Source: Struthidea cinerea (Eukaryota; Chordata; Aves; Passeriformes; Corcoracidae). From it: a DNA stretch of 64,000 nucleotides. The DNA lies in the NCBI GenBank assembly GCA_013397865.1, contig VZTI01000930.1:562437-626436 (forward strand), read 5' to 3'. Positions 14,401 through 26,400 of the stretch are shown here, one piece after another (positions within the stretch are counted from its first letter, which is position 1; the number at the start of each line of letters is the position of its first letter). Both the position numbers and the translations under genes were made by a program. The notes beneath the pieces are model-generated. The model did no database searches. It saw only the letters and a program-made list of their open reading frames with translations, and was not told where the DNA came from.

Positions 14401-17400
14401 TTAAGGAAGCCCAAAAGTGGGATGGAAGTGTAAAAAACATGTTCTTAATTTGTGTCTTCACTCTGCAAATACATGAGTAATTTCCTGCAAATAGCATGTT
14501 TTAAATTTGCTCAAGATTGTATGTATGTTCATCTTCATGTGACTTCCAAAAGTGAAATGAATCTTTACCAAGGTAACTGTCAGTGGCTTACGATACATCT
14601 GTCTTTACTGCGGTAGTTAAGGTAACAACAGCTTTTTGAAACTGCATTGAGGTCCATTTGAAAAATTAGTATTTTTTTTTTTCTTCATTTCTGGGTGTAG
14701 CTTTGAATTGACAGTATTTCTTTTCAAAGTGATTACTACTATAGATGCTGGCAAGTTACTCTGTGGACAGCAATCAGCAGGGTCATATGGAAAGCCAAAA
14801 TCTATTGCTGTTAAAATAATGTTTGCAGGTAGCACAGAGATTGTTGTAAATGTATCTTATGATTTATTTTTTTAAAAACATTATGTGTCTCCTGTCAAAG
14901 AAGACCTGAAAAGAAACACCTGAGGTTAGTCAAAAAGTATGCAAAAAAACTTACAAAAGAATGAAAACCTGATATTTTTCACATCTCTCAAAATGCAGAA
15001 AGGCTACACAATGTCTGCAATGTTTGCAAATGATTAATATACAAAAGAGTTTTTCAAAGAAAGCCACAGCCAAAAAGCTATGTAATTTTTTTGAATGTTT
15101 TAATCTTGTAGGACCTTCAGTAAGTTCATACATTGCAACTCTTCTTTATGGAGAATTATCAAAAATTTGGCTCAGAATAGACTAGTGACCAACCTGACAA
15201 AATTAGCAGTAACATAAATTTCCAGGACCAGATGGTGAAACAGCATTCATAAAAGAAACAATTATTTCAAGTAATACTCTTTAGCCTGGAAGAGAATGCC
15301 CTGAGGGAGAAGCTCTGGTGGAGGTGTGCTGTGGCAGCAGCCATGGAGTGAGTGTCAGCTCTCAGAAATGGAGAAGTAGGTGGCAACAATGAGATGTACA
15401 TGGGTGGATTCAAACAAAATACTGCCTTTTTATGCCGTGAGATGTGGAAATTCTTGCTGCATAACATAGATGCAAAAAGGTTGCATGTGGATAAAACTTA
15501 GACAAATTCATGGAGATAAAACAGTTGGCATGAACTGTTACAGACAAGAAGCCCGCAACTGTAAAACTGAGATTAGATTGATGTCCTAGGTAGTGTTTCT
15601 CAGTTCAAACTGGATGATACAAATACAGGTCACCCAGAATCAGTAAAATGTAGGGACTAGGTAACAAAGCCTTGCTTGTGTTTTGTGTTATAAACTGATG
15701 ACCTGATATTTGCCTAACAACATAAATAAACTTGAAAGCTTTCACTTACTTTTGTTAGGTTAGTTAAAAGACAGTTTGAGAGTTGAAATACCTGCAAACT
15801 TTGGCCATGAGAAGATCTGACCTGTAGATGCATTTTGGTCCCCATTTTTTTTTAGGAGTCTTTTGGGGAACAAGTTTTTTCAGACAAAGTTAATTGTAGT
15901 TAGAAGGGACAAGCTGCACATACAGCTTTGATAGAAAGTGTACTTCCATCATTTGCTGCCACTTCAAGCTATACTGTATGTTTCTGAATAGTCTACAGTG
16001 GTTGAGCACTTCTAGCACACTCTGCAGACTAATTATCTGCGCATCCAGAGTGCCAAATGAACAGAAAGCTAATATTTAATACAGCACCTTCCAGTAATTA
16101 CAATTATGCAGAAAGGCATTTAGTCCATTTGTAATGAAAGAAAGTATTGAAAATAATAGGCCTATTTCCCTTTCATTTTCTCGCTGAGGAATATTACTGA
16201 CTTTCTTTTGCATAAAAATAGTGTATTTTAGAATGACAACATAGAAAAATGACATAGGTAAATATTAAATGTTGTCTCTCAGTAGTAATTTTCTCAAGCA
16301 TTACCTTGAATTTCTTTATAAAACTTTGAGGTTTATAATCACACTGAAGCTTTCATTTATGGAACCCTTAAATGCTTTGAAATGTGAAAGGGTGGAAGTG
16401 TCTATATCTGTGCAATCTCAATTAAAAAAAGAAAATATGCAAAGTAAAATAAGGGTCAGATATGAATGTCAAAACCAAGAATTGTTTTTACACAATTTCT
16501 GTAGTTTGTCGTTTAGTCAGAAATATTTTCAGGAAATATTGGTTGTATTATGGTCTTTTTCAGTTCTTCACAAGACCTACAATTCTGAACTCAGTGAAAT
16601 CTCAATACAAAATATAAATGGTCATTATTCGTAATTGCTACATGCTTGTGCAGTCACTATTCAGAAGCTCTTTTGTCAGCTTTTTCCTGTAGTGTTTGTC
16701 TGCAAATGTGGGTTTCTGAAGAAGTTTAGTTCTTTAGCCCTGTCAAGCAGGGATACAACAATGCCTCTGTCATGCTCTCTGTGTAGACTTGGAGCTTTTA
16801 CTTCCTTTCCCCATCTTTTGATTGGCAGATTTTAAAACTAGAGCAGATCATTACTGTTCTCTGATTTCACTTCCTATAGTGTTAAATGATTATAAAATGG
16901 CATGCAGCAAGGCAAGTAACTTTTGATTAGAACTTGCAGAAGCCTTTTGGAAAGTATTTCAATCATGATGTAAAATTATAACATGATGGCAAAAGCTTTC
17001 CTCTCCCTTGGTAACTGCTTCCAGTACTTAGCCTGGAATTTAAAGTACTTTAAATTTAAGTACTTTAAAAAGAATGTATCTTCACCTTTTGAATTACCTT
17101 TTTGTTTGTTTGCGTTTTTTTTTGTCTTGTTATGCCTTTATGTCTTGGAAACCACTCTAGTATTAAAAGTTATTTTGATTTGAGGCTACTTGTATGATTA
17201 TGACCTTCAAATTTTTCTCTGAAATACATGTGTTCTCTTGTTTCAGCATGTTGCTGAAAGAAATACTTTTATTACCTCAAATCATACTTACTACTCTCTT
17301 CAAACTTTTTTTTTTTTTTGTGGTGCCGTTGTGATTCTTAAAGGGCACATTATTTCCATGATGGCCTTCCCAGTAATGCATACCATAATGGTTTACCTAC

Positions 17401-20400
17401 AATTCTTGTTCTATTTGCTGACTTTGGGCTGAGAGTATATGTACTCTCTAGGACCAAATCTGGAGAGTTAATTTCCTAATGTGACTCGCTCCCTTTCCTC
17501 CCATCCTTTTTGAAGCTGACACTGTGGTGCAGTCTTGCTGGCATGGTCTATATTTGTAACAAGTGACATTTAGTCTTTAACTCCTCAGCCTCCTTAGGAA
17601 TTGTGAAGAGATTGCTTTGTGTTTGTTTGGTTTTTCTTTTGGATCCCTCTGGAAATTCATGCTGTTTATCAGCTATTAAATTATTATCCTGTAATGCAAA
17701 ATGCTTGTAATTCAAAAGCTTTTCTCCTTATCTACATTTAAAACAAGTGGGTGTGAGGGTGGGTTTTTTTGGAGGAAGGTGTTGGGTTTTTGTTGTGGTG
17801 TTTTTGTTTGTTTGAGTTTTTTTCAGAAATTAAGGGAAAAAGCCCTCTTAATTATTTAATAGAATTCCTAATGGCCCATTCAGTCCCAGTTCTGTCTGGC
17901 CAGAAGAAAAGTTGTTTGCCACCCTTTCCTATTTGTTACTCTCCATAGAGCAGACTGAAAAATCTTTAGCTTGCTTTTGAGATTGTTTTCATTGAGAGCA
18001 GTCACTTCCAGTAAGCATTAGGTATTTTATACTTAAGAATTTGCTTTATTTATTGCATATACCCATCTTGCTCTCCTTTCCCAGGAAGTGAAATTTTCTT
18101 CCCAAGCCCAACTGTGCAGTTAAGTAGAAGCATTTTGATGCATTAACTTGAGGAACGCCCCACCTAGTGGATGATCACAAACTCATTTTCTCATTGCTCC
18201 AGTTCGGACAGACTTATGGTTACATTGGATTACCTTAAATATTACTCATGTTTACTGCCAGCTCAGGAAATTGATTAAATACCTGGATTTTCTTTCCCCT
18301 TTTTCATGTGGCATGATAGTGGTGATGTTTTGGGAGCTGGGAGAGGGGAAAGGTAAAAAAGGGATTTACATGAAAGAACATTTCAAGTTGAAAAAGATGT
18401 TCACGTTCCCAATTAATGTTTTAACATAGAAATTAGTTACAAGCTATGGTGCTTAAAATGGCCATCTTCAAAACTAGCTTTCCTGCATGTCAGAGGAAAG
18501 GAAGTACCTTGACAGAACAACTTTCTGTGTATTGGGAAAAAAGATCTTTGTTCGGTGTGAGACTGGCCTTTCTCTTGTACAAGAAAAGCCGCAGTGAACT
18601 TCATTAAAGCAGGACAGTAAAATGGAGTTGAAGCCTGCCTGCTTGCATCTCAGGCACTTGTGCTTTTAAAAGCAGACTAGGGCGTATGAGTTATACCCCA
18701 CTGTGAACAGAAATTATTAATTGGAAAAAGTGGGATGAGGTAATGTGTTGCGCTGCCTGTCTTGTTCCTATGTCCTATAATGTTCACATCCAGCCTTGTG
18801 TGGATGAAGAAAACTTGTCAAAAGCTAATTTTTTTGTTCCCTTAAAATTAAGCTCCTCATCTTTCTGTTTTGCTTTAGGAGCTTGTATTTGAATTGTATA
18901 TAATGAAATTATGTTCAAATAGGCTTTCTTATTTTCCTGTATTATAAGAACTAGTGAATTCTTCTGCATTTGTTACTGGAAGAAATTATTCCGCTCAGAA
19001 GTTATTCTGTTCGGAAGTACCTTCTGACTTCAAAGCTGTTCCCACACTATATGGTATTAATTTCTTCTGGTATCTACCATGGCTTGGTCTGTGTAGCTAA
19101 GTCCATAACTTGTGCAGTGTGGTTTTCTCGTTCAGTTCGTAGAGGAGTGATTAATTTGTTTCTGTAATAGTAATTTTGTGGAAAAGAGCTGATGTCACTT
19201 GTTGCAGATCCTATCAAATATGTGGAATAACTTACTAATATCAATATATTAAACTGCCCAGCACACCGCTACATTTATACAAAAGGCTCTTTAAATAGAG
19301 CTGTATTATATTTTTAAGCTTGTCCTTGTTTCCTTATTCCTTTTTAACTTTATGTTCATTTTTCTGTTAGGTTGTCCAGTGAGAAATGGAAAATTACATA
19401 GCTTACTGAAAAAGTGTTTAATATCAAAATCAAGGAATAAGTTCTACACTGTACACTTCTTCACTGTTCAAAAGCTTATGAAACAGTCTACAGAAAAAAA
19501 ACAACCTTAAAACCATCATAAATTCCTATTGTGGAAGGAATTTTGGTTAAATTTCTTCCACCAAGTGAAATACACAAAGTTTATAAATCTAGATTTTTTT
19601 TTTTTAATCCCCTTTTTTTCAGTTACAGTTACCTTTTCAGGCCTTCAGTCTTGGGCAGGCTTAGAGTAGTGCTAGTTTTACCTGGTTAATTTTATAGCAT
19701 GTTAACTTATGTGGACTGTAGACCATCAAGCTTTAAGCATTTACTTACAGGAGTTTTACTTCCTTCGTGAGTAGTTCTGTTAGTCTAGGGTGGAGTGCAG
19801 TTTCTGCAGCGGAAATAAGTATGGGTAAAGGTTGTATATGAAGCAATAACTTTTTCCATCACCTTGTTAGTGGGCTATTTAGTCAGGCTTCATAGTTTTG
19901 TATCCTTTTGCCAACATGGTCTGTTTCATCTTACAAAAAAACCCCAAAAACAAGTCTTGTCAAGGGTGTGGTTCAGTAGGGCTGCTGCCACTGAGTGGGT
20001 TGTAGTAGTTTATGTGGTATGGGGAGAGGGGCCGGGGGAAAAGTAATCCTTACTTTTGGAATAGATGAACAGCCTTCATTCTTTTGCTAAATCAAAATAA
20101 AAATCATAACAGTTCCTGTCTTAGTTCCTCTGAGATTCTCAAAACTCTTCAGTTACCTCTTCTGCTTAATGATGAAGTTGTATAACAGTGAGGAACTTGA
20201 GACTGAGATTACTGCTTTGCAAAAAAAATTTATCTTTCCTATTTAGATCAGATGGCATATATTCTGCTTTTCTGACCTTTGGCCTGACCTTGATGTGTCC
20301 CAAAAATAAATCAAGGCTTCAGACCTGGCAGTCAGCACTGGTTTAGGTATTCTTGGTTTGGGGATGGCATGGAGGGGAGAGGAAAGAGAGGAATTGTCCA

Positions 20401-23400
20401 GTCTAACACACATGGCTCTTCCTGATGAGGTGGTTTTGCACTTCCCTTCATGGAGGTGCCTGCCTCACTTGAAAGTAAATATATAAGCATATCTATGGAA
20501 AAAGTACAAGTCATACAATTTAGAGACAAAAATACACCTTAATGAGAAAGTTAGAGGTGGGTGGAGGAAGGAAATTTGACCTTTTGACCTTTGAGCCAGT
20601 CCTCTTGCTAAAATAAGAGATAGTAAAGTGTGTAGCAAATGTGTTAAAAGAACCAAATTTACTGTACAAGTGCAGTAATTTTTCTATTTTTGTATGTATC
20701 TGTAAAACTCAGAGGGCAGCGTTCAGTACACTTGAATTCCTGGCTACACTGTATCACTGTTGAAATGTTTACCCAAACTTGCGCTTATATTTGCTTATAA
20801 ATTTTACTGAATTGTGTTCTATGAATGGAATATAAAATATAGGCCATCATGGATAAAATACCATTACTACTTAAGCAGATGTGAAAAGGTATTTTTAATT
20901 TTTTTTTTTTCCCAAAAAGTAAAATACTTCTAAAATTTAGAGGTAGCTGTGTTGTATGGGAAATCTATTGCATTTGCACTAGTTTTTAAAAAGTTGCTGG
21001 TTCACCTCTGTTTTTACTGGAACTCTTCACAAGGTTGTGGGCTTTAAGAGAAGCAGAGGTGGAAAACATGGAGTATTTTTAAAAATTCTTTCATAAGTGT
21101 CTTCAAAGACAAGTGGTATTAATGCTGTATTTTTTCTGCTCATTTACTTTATGTTTGATAGCACTCATAAAATATTGCTGTATATAAAAGGGTTTTTTTC
21201 CAAATTAATATTTTGTTTCCCTGCTAAGAGGAATGTCACTTCAATCTCCCAGCATGCTTCTACCTTAAACAATACTTACACAGACACAGGGTTCTGAGTT
21301 TTATATTTAATTGTAGCCTGATGTAATAATTGTAATACTGGTTAGTGATGAGGGGGAAAAGAAAATTCTAGTTGGACCCCACAAAATTTTCTTTTTGTTT
21401 GCAGCAAGTATGTCTCCCAAAGCAGGTCTGAAGCTGCTTTAGTTCCTCATGTTTAAATTAAACCACTTTTTCAGTAAACTGTTACGTTAAAATTGAAAAT
21501 AGTGTAAGTTTGTGTGATCTTGAAGCTTTGGTGGCAGGAGAGAGAGAATTGGTAGCATATTTAATGTCTTTTTTAAACTTCATGCAGGCACACATTTATT
21601 CTTTGGGTGCAACACTGAAAGCAGCGATAGAATATGTCGTAGAACCTGAGACAGAATCAGAATTTGGACAAGATCTGCACACTCTACTTGAACAAATGCA
21701 AGAAGACACTCCTGAAAATAGGCCAGATATTGAGGTAAAACAGCCCTACATAATTTTTTGTTTTAAAGGAAGTGATACAGTATTTCTGTATGTGTGCTCG
21801 TTAATCTGTATTTATCTCATTAATTATCTCTGTAATTATCAAGATGGTCTTGATAAGCGGTATGCTCAGGTTTTGCAAGACAGCTAAGGTCTTCCCAGAC
21901 TCTGCAGAAATTCATCCTTTTTCCCACTCTAATGGAGGTAGAACCTGAAAAGTAGATGTAGGTGTTAGTGCTTGGATTTTTAAGAAGATCGGGTGAGTAC
22001 GCTGGTGGATCTAAATTTTCTCATTAACTGTTTCTTCCCATTTAATACTTGGTTTGCAGAGTGTCATTAGAAATAAAAGCACAGGCATTACACTGTGAAA
22101 TTTGTGTGACAATTAGATTGCATTTAAGAAGGGAATGTAGGGACCCTGCCCCAGGAAACCTCTATTCCTTGGCATGTTCAAAGCCGTGTTGTTTAAAGCA
22201 TTACGACTAACTAGTTTTTCTGTAAATGCATAAAAGCTTAGCAGTATTTGATTAGATATCTTTATTGGATTTTGTATTTTATTCCATTCAGCCTCTTATT
22301 TTACCTTTAGTTGTTAGAAAGAATTTGAAACTAAATAGGATTTTTCAAGCTGATGCTTTCAAAGAATTTACATTCTAAATGTTGGTTACCTAATAGAGTA
22401 ATTTGATATTAATGTGCAAAAGTTTAATGCTTTTGCAGACTTTGAGAATATAACCAGAGAATAACAGTTGTGCAATGTGAGTTTTCTTGGACTCAATTCT
22501 TCTACTTCAGAATAGTGCTATCTACTTTTCGGGGGGCAGGTGTTTCATTTTCCTGAGCTGATAGTGTATATTCTAAATGGTATAGCACCTATGATCAATA
22601 CTTTGCAGAAAGAGTGCTGCAACAGAAGAATTAACAGGTTCATTTTTGTAAAGCAAAAAGTATTGGCTCCCTAACTGAGGACTGCCCAGGCAGGAGACTG
22701 TACCTGCTGTGGAGCCTGCTTGGTCAGCTGCTCTGTTTCTACTCATTTACTTTTGAGTAGTCAGAGGAGGGATTGTATAGCACTTTCTCATCTCCAAGTG
22801 GTCTGTAGGCCCTGAAAGCAGTTGCTGACTATTTACATCAATCCAAAAATAGTTGGTCTTGGGTAATATATAAAGGTTACTTTGTGAGTATGTTCTCTCT
22901 GTTCCTTTTCCCGTGGACGCTTTCTTGGGTGAACAGAGCTGGGGGAGCTATTTGGAGTGAAAACTCAGAGACTTTTCTAGGCATTTTGCTAGACTTCAGC
23001 ACAGTTGGATACCTGTCTCCCTTTTTCCTGTCCTTCCTCAATCCCATATATGAACCAACAGTGCCAATTTCTTCCTTCCATGCACAACAGCAGAGGAGCA
23101 GTTGAGTGGGTTAGTGGGGAAGTGAGAGCATCTCCTGAGAGCTGTATGAGGGCTCGTCAGTGTTTATCTAGGAATAGTTACTGAGGAAATGGTGGGATGT
23201 ATTTGGAAAGGCAGCTCTCTTCTACATCCTGCCCAAAGGGACAGGTTTTTAAACGTGTGAATATCTGTAGTTAATTGTGTGTGAGACCAGTGCTAATGCC
23301 ATCAAATGGTGCTCAGGCTGCAGATTAAAGATACGAAGTACTGTTACTTCTTGTGATCTGATAATGATTGCTTTCTCTAACTGGGAATATTGCTTTCTAG

Positions 23401-26400
23401 ATATTCATATTTTGCAGTTTTTAAAAGATTCAGGGTTTAATTTTAATGTAATTTCAGTAATAAAAACATTAATCATCTGTTGAGCTTGGGATGGGATACC
23501 CTTCCTTCTTGGACCAGGGTAAAAGAGAGCAGAGGAGGCTGCTGTTCTGCTAAGTTCTTTATTTCATAGTCTCATAGTTTCTTGAAGGCAGAGTTCAAAG
23601 GGGGTTACATGGTAAAGCCAAGCAGTAACAGCAGCAGCAGCAAACAGCAGGCAGAAAACAGCTTCTTCTTCTAATATCTTCTTTATAGTAATAGTAGTAG
23701 TAATAGTAATAATTTTTTTCGTACAGAAGTGTGGATTATATTTGTTAATTGACCAGTAAGATTAACACACAATTCTAGTTTTTCTTTTCTTAACCTATCC
23801 TGGTCTAATTCTAACAGTCGTAAGTCTTACATTAGTATTACACAGGTATTAGACAGATTTGCGTATACAGTTTCTATCAGCTCTTATTGTTTATGTGAAC
23901 ACTCTGTCTAAAATATGTGAACAGTGTAGTTCTATCTATATTTTGTCTAAAGTAAAAAATTCTGTGAAAAGGCAACACTGCTATAGCAAGAACTGTGTCT
24001 AAGGTCTCTGCTGCAGCTTTTTAATGTTTAAGGCACTTAGCATGTTTTTCTACTAAAAGTTAAAAAATCTGTATTTGTATTTCACTTTGGTATGACTTAA
24101 TGTATCTCAGCTTGTCCAAACGTTTTAATTCAACTCCTGTGCTTTGGCTTTCATCTGGGCCTGAGTCCAGAGAAGCTTTCATTCCAACAATCATCCTGCC
24201 TGTGTCACTGAATTCTAGTGAAGCACTGGCTGTTCAAAAAAGTAATCAGCACTCTAGCTTTTTGCATTTTCACTATGTTATTCATAAAGGATAACATTTA
24301 GGATAATTTTTATCAGTTGTTCTTGATGTTCTAACTGTAGGCTAAAACTTGAATTGTATTAAATAACTTTGTAATGGCCCATGGTAGAAACAAGAAATTA
24401 ATTCAACCACATAATAGAAACATGCAGTATAAAGATTTGTAGAAGAAAGTCCTCTAGTGTAGCATCATATAAATTCACATTTACCGTGGGAGTTAACATC
24501 ATTCATGTTAGTCAAAATCACAAATCTATTCATTATTAAATAAGTATTTAACATTCATTTTCTCTAGAGCATTTTGTCATTATGTGAAGAAAAAATGAAG
24601 ATTGCTTCATCAAGTAATATTTGTCGAAGCTTGTCTGCTGTTGGAAGAAGAGTTCTTTCAATTGAATCATTTGGTGCTTCTCAAGGTAACCTTAAAATGT
24701 ATTTAGTCCAAAACTTTAGATTGACTGACATATCTAATGATTTTTAAAAGACTGTGTTTGTGTGCTCTCCTGTTATAGGTTCCTTTCTAGATTACAGCAA
24801 ATGATTATTAAATATCTGTAGATTGGTGGTGGGGAGCTGGAGACATGCAACTCTTAATTAACATAATATATGTAGAGTGCCCCTTATGATTCAAAGTGAT
24901 TTGTTCAGAAGTAGAGAATTTGTGTAACATACTGAAGATACGTAACAGCAATGGCAGAAAAAAGAATATAAAGATTTACTAGGATGGATTAGAAGGTTTG
25001 AATACACATTTAATGTAAGCATCTGTTTTTATATCTAGATGTCTGTGATAACATGTGGAAGGGAAGAATGTGTCAGAGAAGTTTGGGATCTAAATTATAT
25101 TCAAATGACAAAAACAACATAGGTGATTCGTCTGCAGTGGAAGATGTTACAACTGCCTGTCATAACAACTCTTCTGTGGTTACCATGGTGACTGGCAGAG
25201 AAAGTGGTTTAAAGGAAATGCAAATTGATCTGGATAATGAGAAAACTCAACATTCTCAACTTGCAACTCAAACTGAAAAGAGCAAAGAAGAGGACAAACA
25301 TGCAGCATATACTGACAGTTTTGCTAGTGTTGCTTTGGATATAAAATCATGTGGTATTGACCTGGATAGAGATGGCCTTTTTAAGAAAGGTTCTTTGAGG
25401 AAAATGAAAACCTTTCCAAAGCTACCACTTGAACTTGCTGATACAAATAACTTTTTTACTTCTGTAACCAACAGTGGACCACTAGATAGGAAAAATCACT
25501 TCCTAACACAAGAGTCACTACCTCTAGACAATAATAACGAGGTTGCTTTTTCAAAGGGAAATCTTAATTCATTTGCTGTCAGTAGTCCACCAGAAAGAGA
25601 AACAAAGAATCACCAAGCTGATGATCGTCATTTAGAAGCTCCATGTGTATGCACACAGGTGTCTGGCTTGAATCTAGAAGAGCATATGTCACTTATCAAT
25701 GGTAAAAAGATAGGTTTTTCTTCCTCTGATCATAAAGAAGACTGTTCTGGTGCTACATCTGAAGTGCTAAAAGCTGCTGATATGCTAAAAGGCCCAAATC
25801 AGTCAAATGCTGGAGCAAAAATGCTAGACAACTACATGGTGTTGGAAGACTGTTCTGAAACTTTTCAAGGGTCAAATGAAAATTATGTACCACATTTTAA
25901 CAAGATGGATTCAGTGTTAACAACAAAACCCAGTGGGAACAGATATGGATCAAGCCTAATTAGGCCGCCAGAATTAAGCAACGTTGTGATGAGTGCAAAC
26001 AATAATGAAGATAATCTTTGTGGAGGCAGAGATTCAGAAAACAAAAGTAATGAGCAGGTAGTAAAAATAAAGTCTTCATTATATAGTTGCTGTAGTCACT
26101 TATGTGGAGATGAGATGACTTAAATACTGTGTGATTTCTTCCCCCCTTGTCCCCTTAGCATCCCAGAAAATCAAATTTTGCTCGTCTGCACACTTTAAGA
26201 GTTAGTATTGGAAATATGGTGATCGTTTTTCCCTCTTAAATTAAAAAGTGCTACAGTGAAATTTATGCTATTGCAAAATCAACTTCCATTTTAATTTTTT
26301 ATTTTTTTACAAATGGAGTCCACTTGCTAGTGTGTTAGAGCAGCATTCCTTAATAGCTGATTACATTTGTAAGAGAACATGACCAAAGCATACATATATT

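Larger units (their letters stand above)
5785..21587 (+). other. KNDC1: KNDC1 intron, 15.8 kb, GC-AG type
   Basis: The largest intron in the window. It begins GCAAGT and ends CATGCAG. It is mostly unique AT-rich DNA with T-runs, a G-rich stretch at 6551-6583, an AT microsatellite near 10887, an A/C-rich stretch near 13210-13265, a perfect hairpin at 9306-9339 and a 20-bp palindrome at 17037-17056. ORFs of 100-128 codons near 6.5, 12.3 and 16.4 kb show no recognisable family and are treated as chance. Confidence 0.85.

Noticed and set aside
16269..16634. 121-codon ORF in the large intron
   Set aside because: No domain and no splice support. The composition reflects AT-rich DNA.
17037..17056. 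Palindrome as a regulatory or recombination site
   Set aside because: Only A/T with a GTAC centre; such palindromes arise by chance in long AT-rich introns.
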